Shown here: positions 43,011 to 53,985 of the stretch, piece by piece | How the letters are laid out: each line of letters opens with the position of its first letter | Position numbering within the stretch: the stretch's first letter is position 1 | Source: Aquatica leii | Taxonomy: Eukaryota; Arthropoda; Insecta; Coleoptera; Lampyridae | NCBI GenBank assembly: GCA_035610365.1 | Contig: CM069434.1 | Span: 30,714,238-30,778,237 of the forward strand | Direction of reading: 5' to 3' | DNA length: 64,000 nucleotides | Made by a program: the position numbers and the translations under genes | The notes under the pieces: generated by a model | Seen by the model: only the letters and a program-made list of their open reading frames with translations | Databases searched by the model: none | Told to the model about the DNA's origin: nothing

Positions 43011-45350
43011 TTACTAAAAATCTATAGTATACAAACTAACTTGTTGTTAAATATATTTTTTAGTTGCGCAATATTGTTAAATTAGTGGTTGCTAACAATT
43101 ATTTCATTGAGTGCTATACAAAATCGTTTATTAATAGAAATTCATTCGTTAAAACAATATCGTCATTAACAATCTATTTCTGATACGTTATTACACATTA
43201 ATATTATTATTAACAGACAATCTACAAAAAATTGTAATTTACGTAACAAGCATCGAAAGTAAAGCACAGCATTGTGTTGCTTTTTGTAAAATTACATTCT
43301 TTTTTAAAAAAAATAAAAACACTGATATGACCACAAATATAATGTTTTGAAATCGGTATTTTTCAATTTTACCTAAATTTTAAGATTTTTAAAAAAATAC
43401 TTTTTTCATCTGTCACATACTTGTTCTAATATAATAATTGACTTTAAACAATTAAATTTCTGTAAATGTCTATTTTTTATTTTGCTGTTTTAGAGCTTTT
43501 TTCGCTCATTAAATAAGTATACTAACAAACAAACATTGTCGTTTGCGATGTTGGCAGCACAAAAACGAATTACCAGTTTAATTACAACAATTGTAATATA
43601 TTTCTTTGTAATTTTGTAATAATTAAAACTCGGTCTAAAAAAAAGATGTATATTGCTAACTACATAATTTGGTATATTCTGTAAGACTTCATCAAATTGT
43701 TTCTTATTTAAAATGTAAACCTTATTTATTACTTAAGTGAGACTTTTAACGTTAAATTAATTTCTGTTTGCGTTGCTATTATTTTTTGCTAAATACTATT
43801 TATTGGGTTCTAAGCTTAAGTTTTTAGTGATAGCACCAGTAAAACATTTACTACAAGTGAATAATAACTGACTTGGGAGTATATGTTTAAGTAGAGTCTA
43901 AGTTGTTTTAGACCGTTGTGAGTAACGTTTTCATTGGTAATTGTGATGTAGTTTGATGGCAGATTTGTAAAAATTGTGCCTGCAGGGATAAGAATAAGAG
44001 AATGGTCGCACATTGCCCTGATATTGCATGTAATTGTTGTAATAAAAACCATCACTTGTGTTTCACATAATTGCAGTTTACTTAATATAAGAGTACGTTT
44101 TACTCCGGAAGTCAACACATGCACGCGATTATATTGGATCTTTGCGCTTCTGAGTTTATATTGATACTATACTGTAGTTTGTATAATTGGTAAAGAATTA
44201 AAATTTATAATGTTTAAGTGTTTCAAATTATATTTGTATTACTTTATATAAATTAACCAACTTACTGGTAAAACAGGGTAAAACTAAAAAAATTAATGAT
44301 ATAATATTTTATGTTTATGTTCAAAAAAGTATATTGATTATCTTTAAATGAATAAAAATGTAACTTTTACAAAGTGATGATTAAATAATGTGTTTTCCGC
44401 GTAAACAATAAATTAGTTTAATTCTTTGTCTGTTTCTTCTAAAACATCGTGCGTTAACAGAAATTTATGCTATTATAGCACGCTAACTAATTAAGTACTT
44501 CAAAAAGTTCTTACAAATAAAAACGTCTTTTACAATACTTTTATCTAAATAAAACTCAAAGTTTTTGCTTTGATTTAAAAAAAAACTTTGTTTAACTTTA
44601 AAACTTTTAAATTCTGATAATTTAACATATTATTTTAAAACAAAACTAAGCAATAAAATATATAAAACTACAAGATAATGCTTTTTAACTAGATTATTGA
44701 AAATTTAACTATTTGCAAACCTCAACTTTTTTATTAGGTTATGAAAAATATAAATTTTATATTAAGTGAGTTGTGAGGTAAATTTTCTACCGCCAATACA
44801 TTTTTAGTAAATTGTGAAAAAATCATATCCGCTGTTGCCTTTAAATTAATTGAAAATGCGTTGGTTTTATTAAATGTTATAATCAATTTATGAGTTGTAA
44901 ACTTTCAACCCCCTAAGGAAAAAGCAATAAAGTAATACGCCGCTGCGTTTAACATTGAATATTATTTTATAAGTATTATACTTGTCTTTGTTTCAAACGA
45001 ACGTTCTAACCTGTTATTGTAACGTGTTTATTTAAAACTGTTTCTATATACCGATCCGCAATAAAATAATACTGTAAGGTTTATGTTGGAGTTGAATTCA
45101 TTATATTTAATTATTTTTTGATAAACATCTAATTTTGTTTAATATTGTTAACAAAATTGTTTTAAAATCTATCAAGTGAATACAATTTAAAAAGATTAAA
45201 AAAATTAATACATTTAATTTGTTTGATATGGTTTTTTAATAATCTAAAAAAAATTAATATAGATTTATTTAAATGTTCAGTTTTAGATAATTCGTTACTG
45301 ATTGATTTTTTTTAAAGTTTGGTTTAACTAAAGGTAACTTAATTATAATT
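43011..45350. other. Gene-free AT-rich stretch
   Basis: No secure gene. A 102-codon minus-strand frame at 43816-44124 (TNLPSNYITITNENVTHNGL and neighbours) weakly recalls a LINE C-terminus ('yN.LP..I', later 'YSL') but lacks other support. Confidence 0.5.
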
Positions 45351-45354
45351 ATAA

Positions 45355-45386
45355 GCGACTTTCGGCTTAGACCGCGTCGTAGTTAA
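45355..45386 (+). repeat. Short CpG-rich dispersed repeat, copy 2
   Basis: GCGACTTTCGGCTTAGACCG and the following bases match 8265-8296 in 27 of 32 positions. See copy 1. Confidence 0.5.
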
Positions 45387-45439
45387 ACATCCAGACTTTT
45401 TAGGCTTAGTCCTAGTCTCTTATTGAGAGCCAAAACAAG

Positions 45440-46860
45440 AAGTAGAACTTGGCCCTTACCGTATTGTCGTTCGTGAACCCAAAGTAACTGACGTTTTGCA
45501 AGACATTGCAGCTTGCATCTTCAGAGTGTTAAATGTCACTGTGTGAAGTAAAGTTTTCCAGTTAACTAGAAAATGAACAGATAGAGATTTGTACATCTTG
45601 GAAATGGTAATCAACATTCTAGAAATAGGGGTAACAGGCGTTAGTGTAACCAAAGCTAAAACTTTTCAATAATGGCATAAGCGAATGTGTCATCAAAATA
45701 AATTGCACGTAAAAAAGGCATTAAAACAATATTATTTGGCAAGCAGCATCGAACAGGCTTTAAATCAATGATGAATAAAGCTTCAGCGTAGTCCGATGTT
45801 AAAACAATCACTCGGCGAAGCCAAATACTTTTCATGCTTTAAAGACAATTCTTTAAAGTTTTGCCGTGTTTTAATTCGTAACAAAAAATCTGAAATAGCA
45901 AAGTATTTAGATGTGTTTTTAGAAGAAACTAGTGTTGCTTGACATTTAATAAAAGAAAGTTTAAACAATAGCGGTAAAGAATTTCACAACATAGAAATGA
46001 AAACAATTTTGCAGTTGCGAGGTATAAATCACTGTTTTACATTTCCATATACACCACAACAAAATAGTGTAGCAGAGCGGAAAAACCGTACATTAGTTGA
46101 GTGTGCAAGATCAATAATTTTTGTTAAAAGTCTACCAATTAAATTATAGCAGTAAATGTTGAAGCTTACGTTTTCAATAAAACGGGTCTTATTTTGGATC
46201 AAATCAAAACACCGTAGCATAATAGAAATGCAGTATCAATCGAACATTTAAAAGTGTTGGAAGTGTTTTATACATAGACCTAAAGAAATACAAAAATGAG
46301 ACCGTAAAAGTATTATTGGTAAATTTGTAGGTTTTACTGTGGAAAAAGATATCTTTTTGCGTCTAGGTAGTGACAAAAAACAGTATAGCAATAAGTCGTG
46401 ATTTGGTTTTTGAGGCAGAATACATATTACGCAACAAAAATACGAGATTGTGCTACACGGAGTAACTGTAAAGAAAAACAAGCTTTAAGTGTTTAAAAAA
46501 CTCACGAAAATTTAGATACAGAGAAAGAAGTTGAGCAAGAGCAGGATGTCAAAAAAAATTTGTACGTATTTGAATAATTGTTTTTCTTGCAGAATAAAAA
46601 TTACAGGAAACATATAAATCTGCAGTTCCTTTAGAATAAAGCAGGCAATAGAAGGAAGCAATAGATACTAAAGTGGCAACGTTATTAGAAAATAAAACTT
46701 GAGAGCTAGTAAGTTTACCGTTACATAAAAAAATTGTTGGAAACCGTTGGATGCTACAAATAAAGAATAAACCAGATGAAATTATTGCTCGTTTTAAGGC
46801 AAACTTGTTGCAAAAGCTATTCTCAAATGCCTGGACCATGAGAAAATTTTTATCTTAGTT
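45440..46860 (+). mobile_element. Ty1/copia retrotransposon relic (pol)
   Basis: A badly decayed copia pol: a GAG-pre-integrase stretch (KAKTFQ-WHKRMCHQNKLHVK then KALK, near 45650-45730), integrase core (LNNSGKEFHNIEMKTILQLR, then FPYTPQQNSVAERKNRTLVE with the catalytic Glu, near 45960-46110; the second Asp region reads NNSGKEF where 'sDnG.EF' is expected, so that Asp is lost), and the start of RT (PLHKKIVGNRWMLQIKNKPD, ARFKAKLVAKA, near 46715-46820). The RT body, RNase H and both LTRs are missing. It is unrelated in detail to the better preserved copia element at 48434. Confidence 0.85.
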
Positions 46861-47097
46861 TTAGCACAATTTTATTTTATTAATGGACGTAATTGAAATG
46901 TTTTCTTAATGTCAAATTAACGCAAATAATTAAATTAAATATTGACAGTCAAATACCCGTAATAAATAAACATACAAAAAATAAATTGTGGATAGTATAA
47001 AAAGTTGAGCAACAAGAATAAAACACTGTTATTGCATTTGAATGTTGTTATAGTTAGTGGTTTCATCTATTCTACAATAGCTGAGTGAAGCTAGAGC
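46861..47097. other. Spacer between copia relic and LINE
   Basis: AT-rich, no recognisable motif. Confidence 0.4.
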
Positions 47098-47229
47098 CCG
47101 TTTAGGTTCTTCAGTAGGGAAAGAAATACGCAAAAACAAAATAATTGTACAAAGAATAAAACAGAACAGCAATGAACAGGAACTAATACTGATGGAATAT
47201 AAAAAAAAATCTAAGCAAAATAGAAGAAA

Positions 47230-47668
47230 AATAGACCAGTTATTATAGAATTTAACTTATGGAATAAAAAAATAGAATTCTTTAACTTAGCCAATAAATT
47301 AAAAGGGACGTAGATCTGGATTTCAGAAGATTATACGGAAACAAAAAAGAACATTAATAACCTATATGAAAGAAGCAAGAACAAAGCAATACAAGCTAAA
47401 CCTTATCGATAATAAACTAATAATAAATAAAAAATACTACACATTCAAGCAATTACAACAGCAAGAAAAAGACGTTTTAGAAAATGAAAACGGAGAGGCA
47501 AAAAGCAAGAAACGATCAGCGACAACAAAATCACTGGACGAACAAAGAAAACTCAGAGAAAGCAGCAATAAAAAAATAGCTCAAGAAGCAGAACATTTAA
47601 AGCCATTAGGAAGCAAGACTGTAGGGACACAAGGTCTACTAGCGGAGTTTTCAAGGACAAAGAACTAA
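47230..47668 (+). pseudogene. LINE ORF1-like protein, C-terminal part
   Basis: Readable as ELWNKKIEFFNLANKLKG, then WISEDYTETKKNINNLYERS and, in another frame, MKEARTKQYKLNLIDNKLII, NKKYYTFKQLQQQEKDV, followed by a Lys/Glu-rich tail to 47668. The pattern 'i.lsdDYtke..e.rk.l...mkeAr..g.ka.l..dkLiing..ytl..l' is that of ORF1 C-terminal domains (nucleic-acid chaperones) in several insect LINEs. It is broken by stops before 47366 and one frame change. Confidence 0.6.
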
Positions 47669-47699
47669 ACTAAACCAAAAAATTCGATACGCAAACAGA

Positions 47700-48438
47700 A
47701 AATACAAAAAATAAAAATATGACGACAATGGCAAGAAAACAGAGAAAGAACAAAAAGACAAGAAAGAATCGAAATAAGGCAAGATTAGAAAAATGTAACA
47801 TAAAAACATTATTAGAAATTGAAAAGATGGAAGAAGCAAATAAGAAAATGGAAAGATATAAAATACATTTATTAGCACTACAAGAGGTGAGATGGAAAGA
47901 TAAAGGCCAATTAAATAAAGAAAAATACTCAATAATGTACGCAGGAGAAGAAAAACAAGGAAGTAATGAAACAGCGTTTATGATAGATAAAAAATATAGA
48001 AACCAAGTACTGGAATTCAAGAAAATAAATGGCAGAATGTCATATCTAAGAATTAAAAACTACATAGCAATTATTTCTATAATAAATGTATATGCAAAGA
48101 AATAGAAAGTACATGCGAGAAAATCCCAAAACACGACACGCTAATATTGCTAAGGGACCTGAATGCAATAATAGGAAAAGAAGAGCACATCCAAAATGTA
48201 CAAAGAAAAGAAACACTGGATAAAAAATCCAATGATAATGGATCAAAATTATGCAACCTAGCAGAAGAATTTAAGTTGTTGATAGCAAACACAAAGTACA
48301 TAAAAAGAAGCATAAAGTTACATGGACAAGACCAAAACAAACAGAAAGAAACCAAATAGACTACATTCTAATACAAAAAAAAAGAGAAAGTATAATGCAA
48401 ATGTATGATTCTATAAAAAAAAAACAAGCAATTAGTAA
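47700..48438 (+). pseudogene. LINE endonuclease domain (broken)
   Basis: An apurinic-type endonuclease: CNIKTLLEIEKMEEANKKME, IHLLALQEVRWKDKGQLNKE (catalytic Glu of 'lalQEvrW'), YSIMYAGEEKQGSNETAFMI, INGRMSYLRIKNYIAIISII, NVYAKK; then, after a frame change near 48105, TLILLRDLNAIIGKEEHIQN ('lLGDfNA', Gly lost), NDNGSKLCNLAEEFKLLIAN and IDYILI. The final 'SDHylv' motif is cut by the copia insertion. The second part lies from 52698. The RTE/CR1/I-like group is possible; I do not assign it to one clade. Confidence 0.82.
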
Positions 48439-48564
48439 CATCCATGTAAGTAGAAGTAAACGATACTGATTAAAAGATGGTACGTAATGATAGTGAGACG
48501 TTTTATTATTGTTATTCTACCCGTAATTAGCAATTAAGGCCTCGTATTCCGCACTATTACTACA
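48436..48564 (+). repeat. Copia 5' LTR
   Basis: It matches 52572-52697 over its whole length, with about a dozen substitutions and a 3-base length difference near TTATTATT(GTTA)TTC. It ends ACTACA directly before the primer-binding site. The first bases read TAACATCC where the 3' LTR has TGACATCT. They overlap the AGTAA target duplication, so the true start may be 48439, with the first three LTR bases missing. Confidence 0.9.
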
Positions 48565-48581
48565 GGTTATGGACCCAGGCC
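48565..48581 (+). promoter_or_regulatory. Primer-binding site of the copia type
   Basis: GGTTATGGACCCAGGCC follows the LTR without a spacer. Drosophila copia has GGTTATGGGCCCAG at the same place, complementary to an internal part of initiator tRNA-Met (a 5' half-tRNA is the primer). One base differs here (A for G in GGRCCC). Confidence 0.85.
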
Positions 48582-48692
48582 AGATACGAGGTGAATAAAT
48601 TGAAGTTGCCTTTTTTAAGTGCGTAAGTGTTTTGGGTTTTGTGAAAAACGAGTTTTGTGTTGAGTTGTTATTACGTCGTAAAAAGTAAAAAA

Positions 48693-49480
48693 ATGGCTGT
48701 CAATTACTTGACGTGTGTGCCTAAGTTACTTGGTCGCGAAAACTATGACGAATGGTCGTTTGCAGTCGAGAATGTGTTAGTGCTTGAAGCATTAAGTAAA
48801 TGCATCGACGGTAGCAAACAGAATATCACCTTATGGCAAAAGCCAAGCCCAAATTAGTTTTAACTATCGATCCCTCTTTGTTTCCGCACGTGAAAGACAC
48901 GAAAACAGCAAAAGATATATGAACAAGTTTAAAAAATTTGTACGACGACAATGGTTTGGCGAGAAAAATTGACTTTTTACGGACTTTGATATCCGCGAGA
49001 TTGGAAAATAATAATTCCATGGATTCTTACGTCAATCCGATTGTCGAGACATTGCAGAAATTAAGGCGAACTGGATTCAAGATCGACGAGGAATGGGTTG
49101 GATCACTGTTACTGGTGGGACTTTTAGAAAAATATTACCCCATGATAATGGCAATGAAACATTCAGGAATAAGTATTACTACAGATTCCATTAAAACAAA
49201 ATTGCTGGACATGCAGACAGATGGCAGCGATGGCAACAGAAGTGGTGCTTTTGTAGCGAACAGTAAACCAAGTCATCGAAAGCTTACGCGAGATGACGGC
49301 AGTGGTACCAATTCGCGTAAAAAATCATCAGCTGACGGGCAAGGTCAAGGTAGTTCAAGCTTTGTAAACAAAAAAAAAAACTTGAGTAATGTTGTTTGTT
49401 TCAAATGCAAAAAAAACAGACATTACAAGTCGAAGTGTCCGAATAACAAGCCTGAGGGTGTTTATAGTGCGGTTTTTTAG
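48693..49480 (+). pseudogene. Copia gag with zinc knuckle (broken)
   Basis: I prefer the Met at 48693 (MAVNYLTCVPKLLGRENYDE) over the upstream one, because the copia-type gag motif 'p.L.grenY..W' begins directly after it. The gene changes frame near 48845 (NITLMAKAKPKL..), has TGA for the expected Trp of 'a.eiW..L' at 48917-48919, and continues TSLKNLYDDNGLARKIDFLR, FKIDEEWVGSLLLVGLLEKY to a Cys-His box VCFKCKKNRHYKSKCPN (CX2CX4HX4C; the usual Gly before His is Arg). A TAG at 49478-49480 separates it from the protease in the same frame. Function would be capsid formation and RNA binding. Confidence 0.9.
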
Positions 49481-50990
49481 ACAGAACAGTTTAGTGACAC
49501 AGACTGGTATGTTGATAGTGGTGCGAGGATGCATTTGACTGCTAAGAAAGAATGGTTGAAAAATGCACGTAGTCCTGATTTGCGTGACATTGTTGTGGCT
49601 AACCGATCAAAAATTAATGATGACTGTGCTGGTGACATTGAAATCAAGACTGTGACAACGAATCTAGAGCATCAGATTTTATTAAAAAAGATACAGTTTG
49701 TTCCAGGTTTGACCACGAATTTATTATCTGTTTGTCACTTCATTAACAATGGCAACAATGTAACTTTTGATGAAAAGGGCTGTAAGATTTACAATGCTAA
49801 AAGTATCTTAGTGGCAACAGCTAGGTTGAATAATGTGTACAAGCTAGATATCTCAGATAGTTGTGCAGATTTTTTGGCAAGTAATGAAATATGGCATCGA
49901 CGCTTAGGCCATATAAACAATAACTATCTAAATAAAATGAGTGAACTAGTAGAAGGACTTGTTTTTAAGGGTCAGGCTAACGTAACTGATTGTCAAGTGT
50001 ATTGTCAAGGTAAACAAGCTCGCATACCTTTTCCAAACAAAGGTAGCCGTGCTAATAATGTGTTGCAGGTGATACATAGCAACATATGTGGCCCAATGGA
50101 GACAGCTCCGTTAGAAGGCGCAAGATATTTCTTAACATTTATTGATGATTACAGTCGTATGTGAAACGTATGAAAAGTTTAAAGAGTTTAAGTGTTTAGT
50201 AGAAAATCAAAAAAATGAAAAGGTAAAAGTGTTACGAACAGATAATGGCGTTGAATATATCTGTAAAGAATTTCAAAATTACCTAAAGAATGCTGGCATC
50301 ATACATCAAAAGACCAACAGCCACACACCTCAGCAGAATGGTGTGGCTGAGCGCTTTAATCGAACATTGGTTGAAAAAACAAAATGTCTAATGTTTGATG
50401 AGAACATTTGTAAATCGTTATGGACAGAAGCATGTAATGCTGCTTGTTACCTCAAGGATCGTTCTGTTTCAGCAGGGATTCCAATAACGCCGTTTGAGCT
50501 GTGGACCGGCAAGATGCCAAATGTTGGTCATCTACGTGTTTATGGCAGTGTCATCATGGTTCATGTTCCGAAAGTTGCTAGGAATAAGTGGGACCAGAAG
50601 TTAGCCAAACACATAATTGTAGGTTATAATGAAACTACCAAGGGCTATATGTGCTACAACCCAGCTACAAGGAAGGTGATTACTAGTCGAGATGTGACAA
50701 TTATGGAAAACGTAAAGGAGGCTACGACGCTATCAATGGATAAGACAGTAGAAATTTTTAATTTAGTAGGGGTAGAAAATGAGCATAATTATTCAATTGA
50801 TGACTTGACGGATTGTTCGATAAGTGAAGACACTATTGAACGTGCCGATAATGATGACAGTGAATATGATCCTGATTCAGTTGATGAAGAGGTGCAATCA
50901 GATGTTACAGAACTTCCAAGATCAGAGAGGTCCATCAAAAAGAAAACTATTGAAAATTATCTTACTTATTGTAATGCGAAAAAATGGTAG
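49481..50990 (+). pseudogene. Copia protease and integrase (broken)
   Basis: Protease: WYVDSGARMHLT (catalytic Asp at 49514-49516). GAG-pre-integrase: EIWHRRLGHINNNYLNKMSE, with the integrase His/Cys region CQVYCQGKQARIPF (normal first Cys spacing 'C..C'). Core: IHSNICGPME, where the first catalytic Asp is Asn (AAC 50081-50083); a deletion of about a dozen residues with frame change after FIDDYSR (near 50158); RTDNGVEY (second Asp) and TPQQNGVAERFNRTLVE (Glu). The region ends in an acidic linker (DDSEYDPDSVDEEVQSDV). Two separate defects therefore kill the integrase. Confidence 0.93.
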
Positions 50991-52564
50991 CGATGCATCA
51001 GATATTTATGTTCCTCTAAGAACCGTTACAGAAACGCTTTCAGATGAGATCAAATCTTTTGAAGAAAACAACACGTGGGAATTGGTTGATCATAAAAAAA
51101 AGGGACAACAGTGGAGTGTAAATGGGTGTTTAAAGTGAAGTGTGATAGTGAAAACAAAACGAGTTATAGAGCTAGATTAGTGGCAAAGGATTATACTCAG
51201 AAGGAGAGTATTGATTATAACGAAACTTTTGGTCCTGTAGTGAGAGACTTAACTTTAAGGGTTTTGATAGCATTATCATTGCAGTTAGATTTAAAAATTG
51301 TACATCTAGGTGCTAAGATTGCATTTTTAAATGGTGTATTGAAAGAAAATGTGTATATGAGGCAACCCGAAGGTTTTGTGTTGAAAGATTTAGAAAATAA
51401 GGTTTTTAAGTTAAATAGAACTGTGTATAGTTTGAAACAATCCAGCAGAGCTTGGAATGAAGAGGTAGATCAAGTTCTATTAAATATTAAATACAAGAGG
51501 TCAGATTATGAATCGTGTCTATATATTAAAAGAAAAGAAAATGGGTTAACAGTCATTGCTTTGTATGTTGACGATTTCTTTGTATTTTCGAATGATTTGA
51601 AAGAGATTAAGTTTCTTAAAACAAATTTAAGCTCAAAGTTTAAAATTAAGAATCTTGGTGAAGCAAAGCAGTGTTTATGATTAAAGATAATTAGAGATTA
51701 TAAAGAAAATGTTATAACTATTGATCAGGAGGATTATATTAATGAAATTTTGAAAAGTTTTGGCATGTTAGATTGTAAGACAGTTTGTACTCCTTTAGAT
51801 AGTAGTATCAGTCTAAGTAAGATCGAGGACAAAACTTGTGACTTAAATTTACCATATAAAAAATTAATAGGAAGTCTCATGTACTTGGCAATTATGACAC
51901 GTCTTGACATTGCTTACGCTGTAAGTCTGCTTAGTCAGTATAACAATTGTTATACTAAGGTGCACTGGCAATGTGCAAAAAGATCATTGAGGTATTTAAA
52001 GGGAACAAAGCTTTTTTCCATGAAATTTGCCAAGAACAATAATTTAAATTTAATCGGGTTTGTGGATTCCGACTGGATCGTAAATCTTATACAGGTTATG
52101 TATTTAAGTTTTCTAGTGGTAGTGTTTCATGGAAGAGCTGCAAACAAAAGGTTGTTGCTTTATTAACAACTGAAGCAGAGTATATGGCCCTTAGTGAAGC
52201 AACCAAAGAAGCCATATACCTGCGAAAAATTTTGTTTGACCTGACTGGGAAATTGGATAGTATTCAAATGTACAATGATAATCAAAGTGCCCAAAAGCTG
52301 GCGAATAATCCAGTTTTCCATGAAAGATCGGAACATATAGATATCAGATACCATTTCTTAAGAGATGCTATCTCAGATAAAAAAATTGACATTAAATATA
52401 TGCCAACAAATAAGATAGTAGCGGATATCTTGACTAAGTCGTTGGGAAATGTTAAGAACTCTAAGTTTACTAGAGATTTAGGTTTAAACAATGTTGATTG
52501 TGTTAGGGCATACATTTCTAATAAATGGGGGTGTGATGAATATTATAAATTTATGACATATTAG
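50985..52564 (+). pseudogene. Copia reverse transcriptase and RNase H (broken)
   Basis: After a frame change: SDEIKSFEENNTWELVD, then (next frame, from 51111) CKWVFKVKCDSENKTSYRAR, LVAKDYTQKESIDYNETFGP. The first RT Asp motif 'mDVktAFLNG' reads LGAKIAFLNG (Ala at 51312-51314). The second, LYVDDFFVFS, is intact. RNase H: YKKLIGSLMYLAIMTRLDIA, FVDSDW, then after a frame change near 52080 VALLTTEAEYMALSEATKEA, YNDNQSAQKLANNPVFHERS, EHIDIRYHFLRD and a stop at 52564. A stop at 51678-51680 lies between RT and RNase H in the same frame. All domains are present, but the RT is catalytically dead and the frame is shifted. Confidence 0.93.
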
Positions 52565-52571
52565 CAAGTAG

Positions 52572-52697
52572 TGACATCTATGTAAGTAGAAATAAACGAT
52601 ACTGATTAAAAGATGGTACGTAATGACAGTGACACGTTTTATTATTACTCTACCCGTAATTAGCAATTAATGCTTCGTATTCCACTTTATAACTACA
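52572..52697 (+). repeat. Copia 3' LTR
   Basis: Starts TGACATCTATG and ends ACTACA, directly followed by the target duplication AGTAA. Seven bases after the pol stop; the short purine-rich AGCAAGTAG before it is the only candidate polypurine tract. It matches 48436-48564. Confidence 0.9.
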
Positions 52698-53085
52698 AGT
52701 AATAGCCAAAACAAAATTAAGATTGGCAAGAGATAACAAACCCAAAGCAATAGCAAAAAAATGGAATATTGAGAATTTAAGCAATGAAGGCAATAAAAGA
52801 AAGTTTCAAGAAGAAGTCAAAAGACAATTAGGAAAAAGAAACTAAGACGAAAACATAGAAGACGAATAGAAAAGCATAAAAACTGCAATAATCAAAACAT
52901 CAAAGAAAACCATGAAAAGAAAACAAAGAAACAATTGATACGACAATAAATGCGATAAAATGATAAAAGAAAAAAGAGACGCAAGATTAAAATGGATAAA
53001 AACAAACAAAAAAGTCAATTATGAAAAGTACGGGCAAATACGAAAAGACGAAATAAAATTAATGAAAAACAAGGATGCCTGAAGA
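52698..53085 (+). pseudogene. LINE, second part of the split element
   Basis: Continues the LINE interrupted at 48438. It reads AKTKLRLARDNKPKAIAKKW, NIENLSNEGNKRKFQEEVKR, SIKTAIIKTSKKTMKRKQRN and KEKRDARLKWIKTNKKVNYE, KYGQIRKDEIKLMKNK, with stops in between. This is the usual linker after a LINE endonuclease ('w....L....F...l...', 'w..i...i...a...lg', 'we..R.ai..R..a...w'). The RT is missing, so the element is 3'-truncated at about 53085, unusual for LINEs and more likely a later deletion. Confidence 0.75.
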
Positions 53086-53459
53086 AGTTATCTAATTTTT
53101 ATAATTTTATATTAACATTATTTCGCAATGTTTATTTTTGTACGAAACACCGTTATTGTAATTTTCTAAATCGTACTTACAATTCCAATGGAACTTGATC
53201 GTATTATCTTTAAAACTGCATAGATCAATTTATCAAGAATTTTTTAAAAGCAAGCTTTAATTACAATACTTTCTGACAACATAAGCAAGTTCCCGTTTAT
53301 GGTTTTTTTAAATAAGAATTGAATTTGCTAGACAAAATACAGATTTACCTTACTCACTGCACTTGTTCGTAATTGCATAAAACAAAATTTTAATAAATCG
53401 GTTACAAAATTATATGCAGCAAGAAGTATAAAACTTAATTTTTAATTTATAAGCAATAA
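53086..53459. other. AT-rich spacer
   Basis: No gene or repeat recognised; candidate place of the lost 3' half of the LINE. Confidence 0.45.
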
Positions 53460-53985
53460 TTTTTTAGGATTTTTAGTAAAATTTACAGCATGTACAATAT
53501 TGTAAATAGTTTAATCAACTACTTGAGCTACAACAAATCTACATATTTTTGTAGAACGTTATCTTGTTATTTTAAGTACATTTTTAAGCAGCTAGATGAC
53601 AATGAACTTCAATTTGGTTATTTTAAGCAGGACAATTCAAACGCTCATATAACTCTAATTACAATAGAATTTATTCAATTCTACAATTAAAGTAATAAAT
53701 CAAGAGTTATATCCTCTATAATTTTTGGATCTTATGCTATTAGATTTTTACCTTTACGGACGTTTAAAAAATATAGTATTTAAAAATTGGCTGTGCACAA
53801 TTAAAGACTTAGAACATAACGTTACGGATACTATTCATGATACTGAAGTTTGTAATGTTTTCTTAAGTTTAAACAAAATAATGAACACATGCATGAAAAC
53901 TAAAAGACAACATATTGAACATCGGTTACAAATTTTAAATGATTGCTTTTACTTATTTTTATCTTAAACAAACATGTATTGTTGT
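53460..53985 (+). pseudogene. Mariner/IS630-like transposase, C-terminal relic
   Basis: YFKQDNSNAHITLITIEFIQ carries the second catalytic Asp of 'fqQDgApaHta.....l', followed in another frame by DLMLLDFYLYGRLKNIVF ('sPDLtplDfflWG.lK..Vy'; here the 'SPD' stretch with the third acidic residue is blurred), KDLEHNVTDTIHDTEVCNVF, RQHIEHRL. The same class of DDE_3 transposase is found on the minus strand at 25650-26340, but the sequences are clearly different. N-terminal half and terminal repeats are missing. Confidence 0.7.

Larger units (their letters stand above)
47098..48438 (+). mobile_element. LINE with ORF1 and endonuclease, 5' part (split by copia)
   Basis: This element continues at 52698-53085, beyond the copia insertion. 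It carries the C-terminal part of an ORF1-like protein and a full-length but broken endonuclease domain, but no reverse transcriptase. It is unusually A-rich on the coding strand (Lys/Glu-rich proteins), unlike the other LINEs here, and differs in having an ORF1. Joined through the single AGTAA, the frame reads LVIAKTKLRLARDN. Confidence 0.78.
48434..52702 (+). mobile_element. Full-length Ty1/copia element, inactivated, nested in LINE
   Basis: The element has short LTRs (about 125-129 bp), a copia-type primer-binding site, and gag-protease-integrase-RT-RNase H in copia order. AGTAA occurs at both borders (48434-48438 and 52698-52702) as a 5-bp target duplication. The LTRs agree at about 90% by eye, so the insertion is old but younger than the LINE it sits in. 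The polyprotein is broken by stops (48918, 49478, 51678), frame changes (near 48845, 50160, 50985, 52080) and lost catalytic residues. Total length about 4.26 kb, slightly short for copia, mainly because of internal deletions. Confidence 0.93.

Noticed and set aside
43816..44124. 102-codon minus-strand frame
   Set aside because: Only a vague likeness to a LINE C-terminal domain; not enough for a call.
47651..48355. Minus-strand Phe/Leu/Ser-rich frames (66-116 codons)
   Set aside because: Mirror images of the A-rich LINE endonuclease coding strand; the plus strand has clear motifs.
52163..52666. Minus-strand frames over the copia RNase H and 3' LTR
   Set aside because: Shadows of the copia coding region and LTR.
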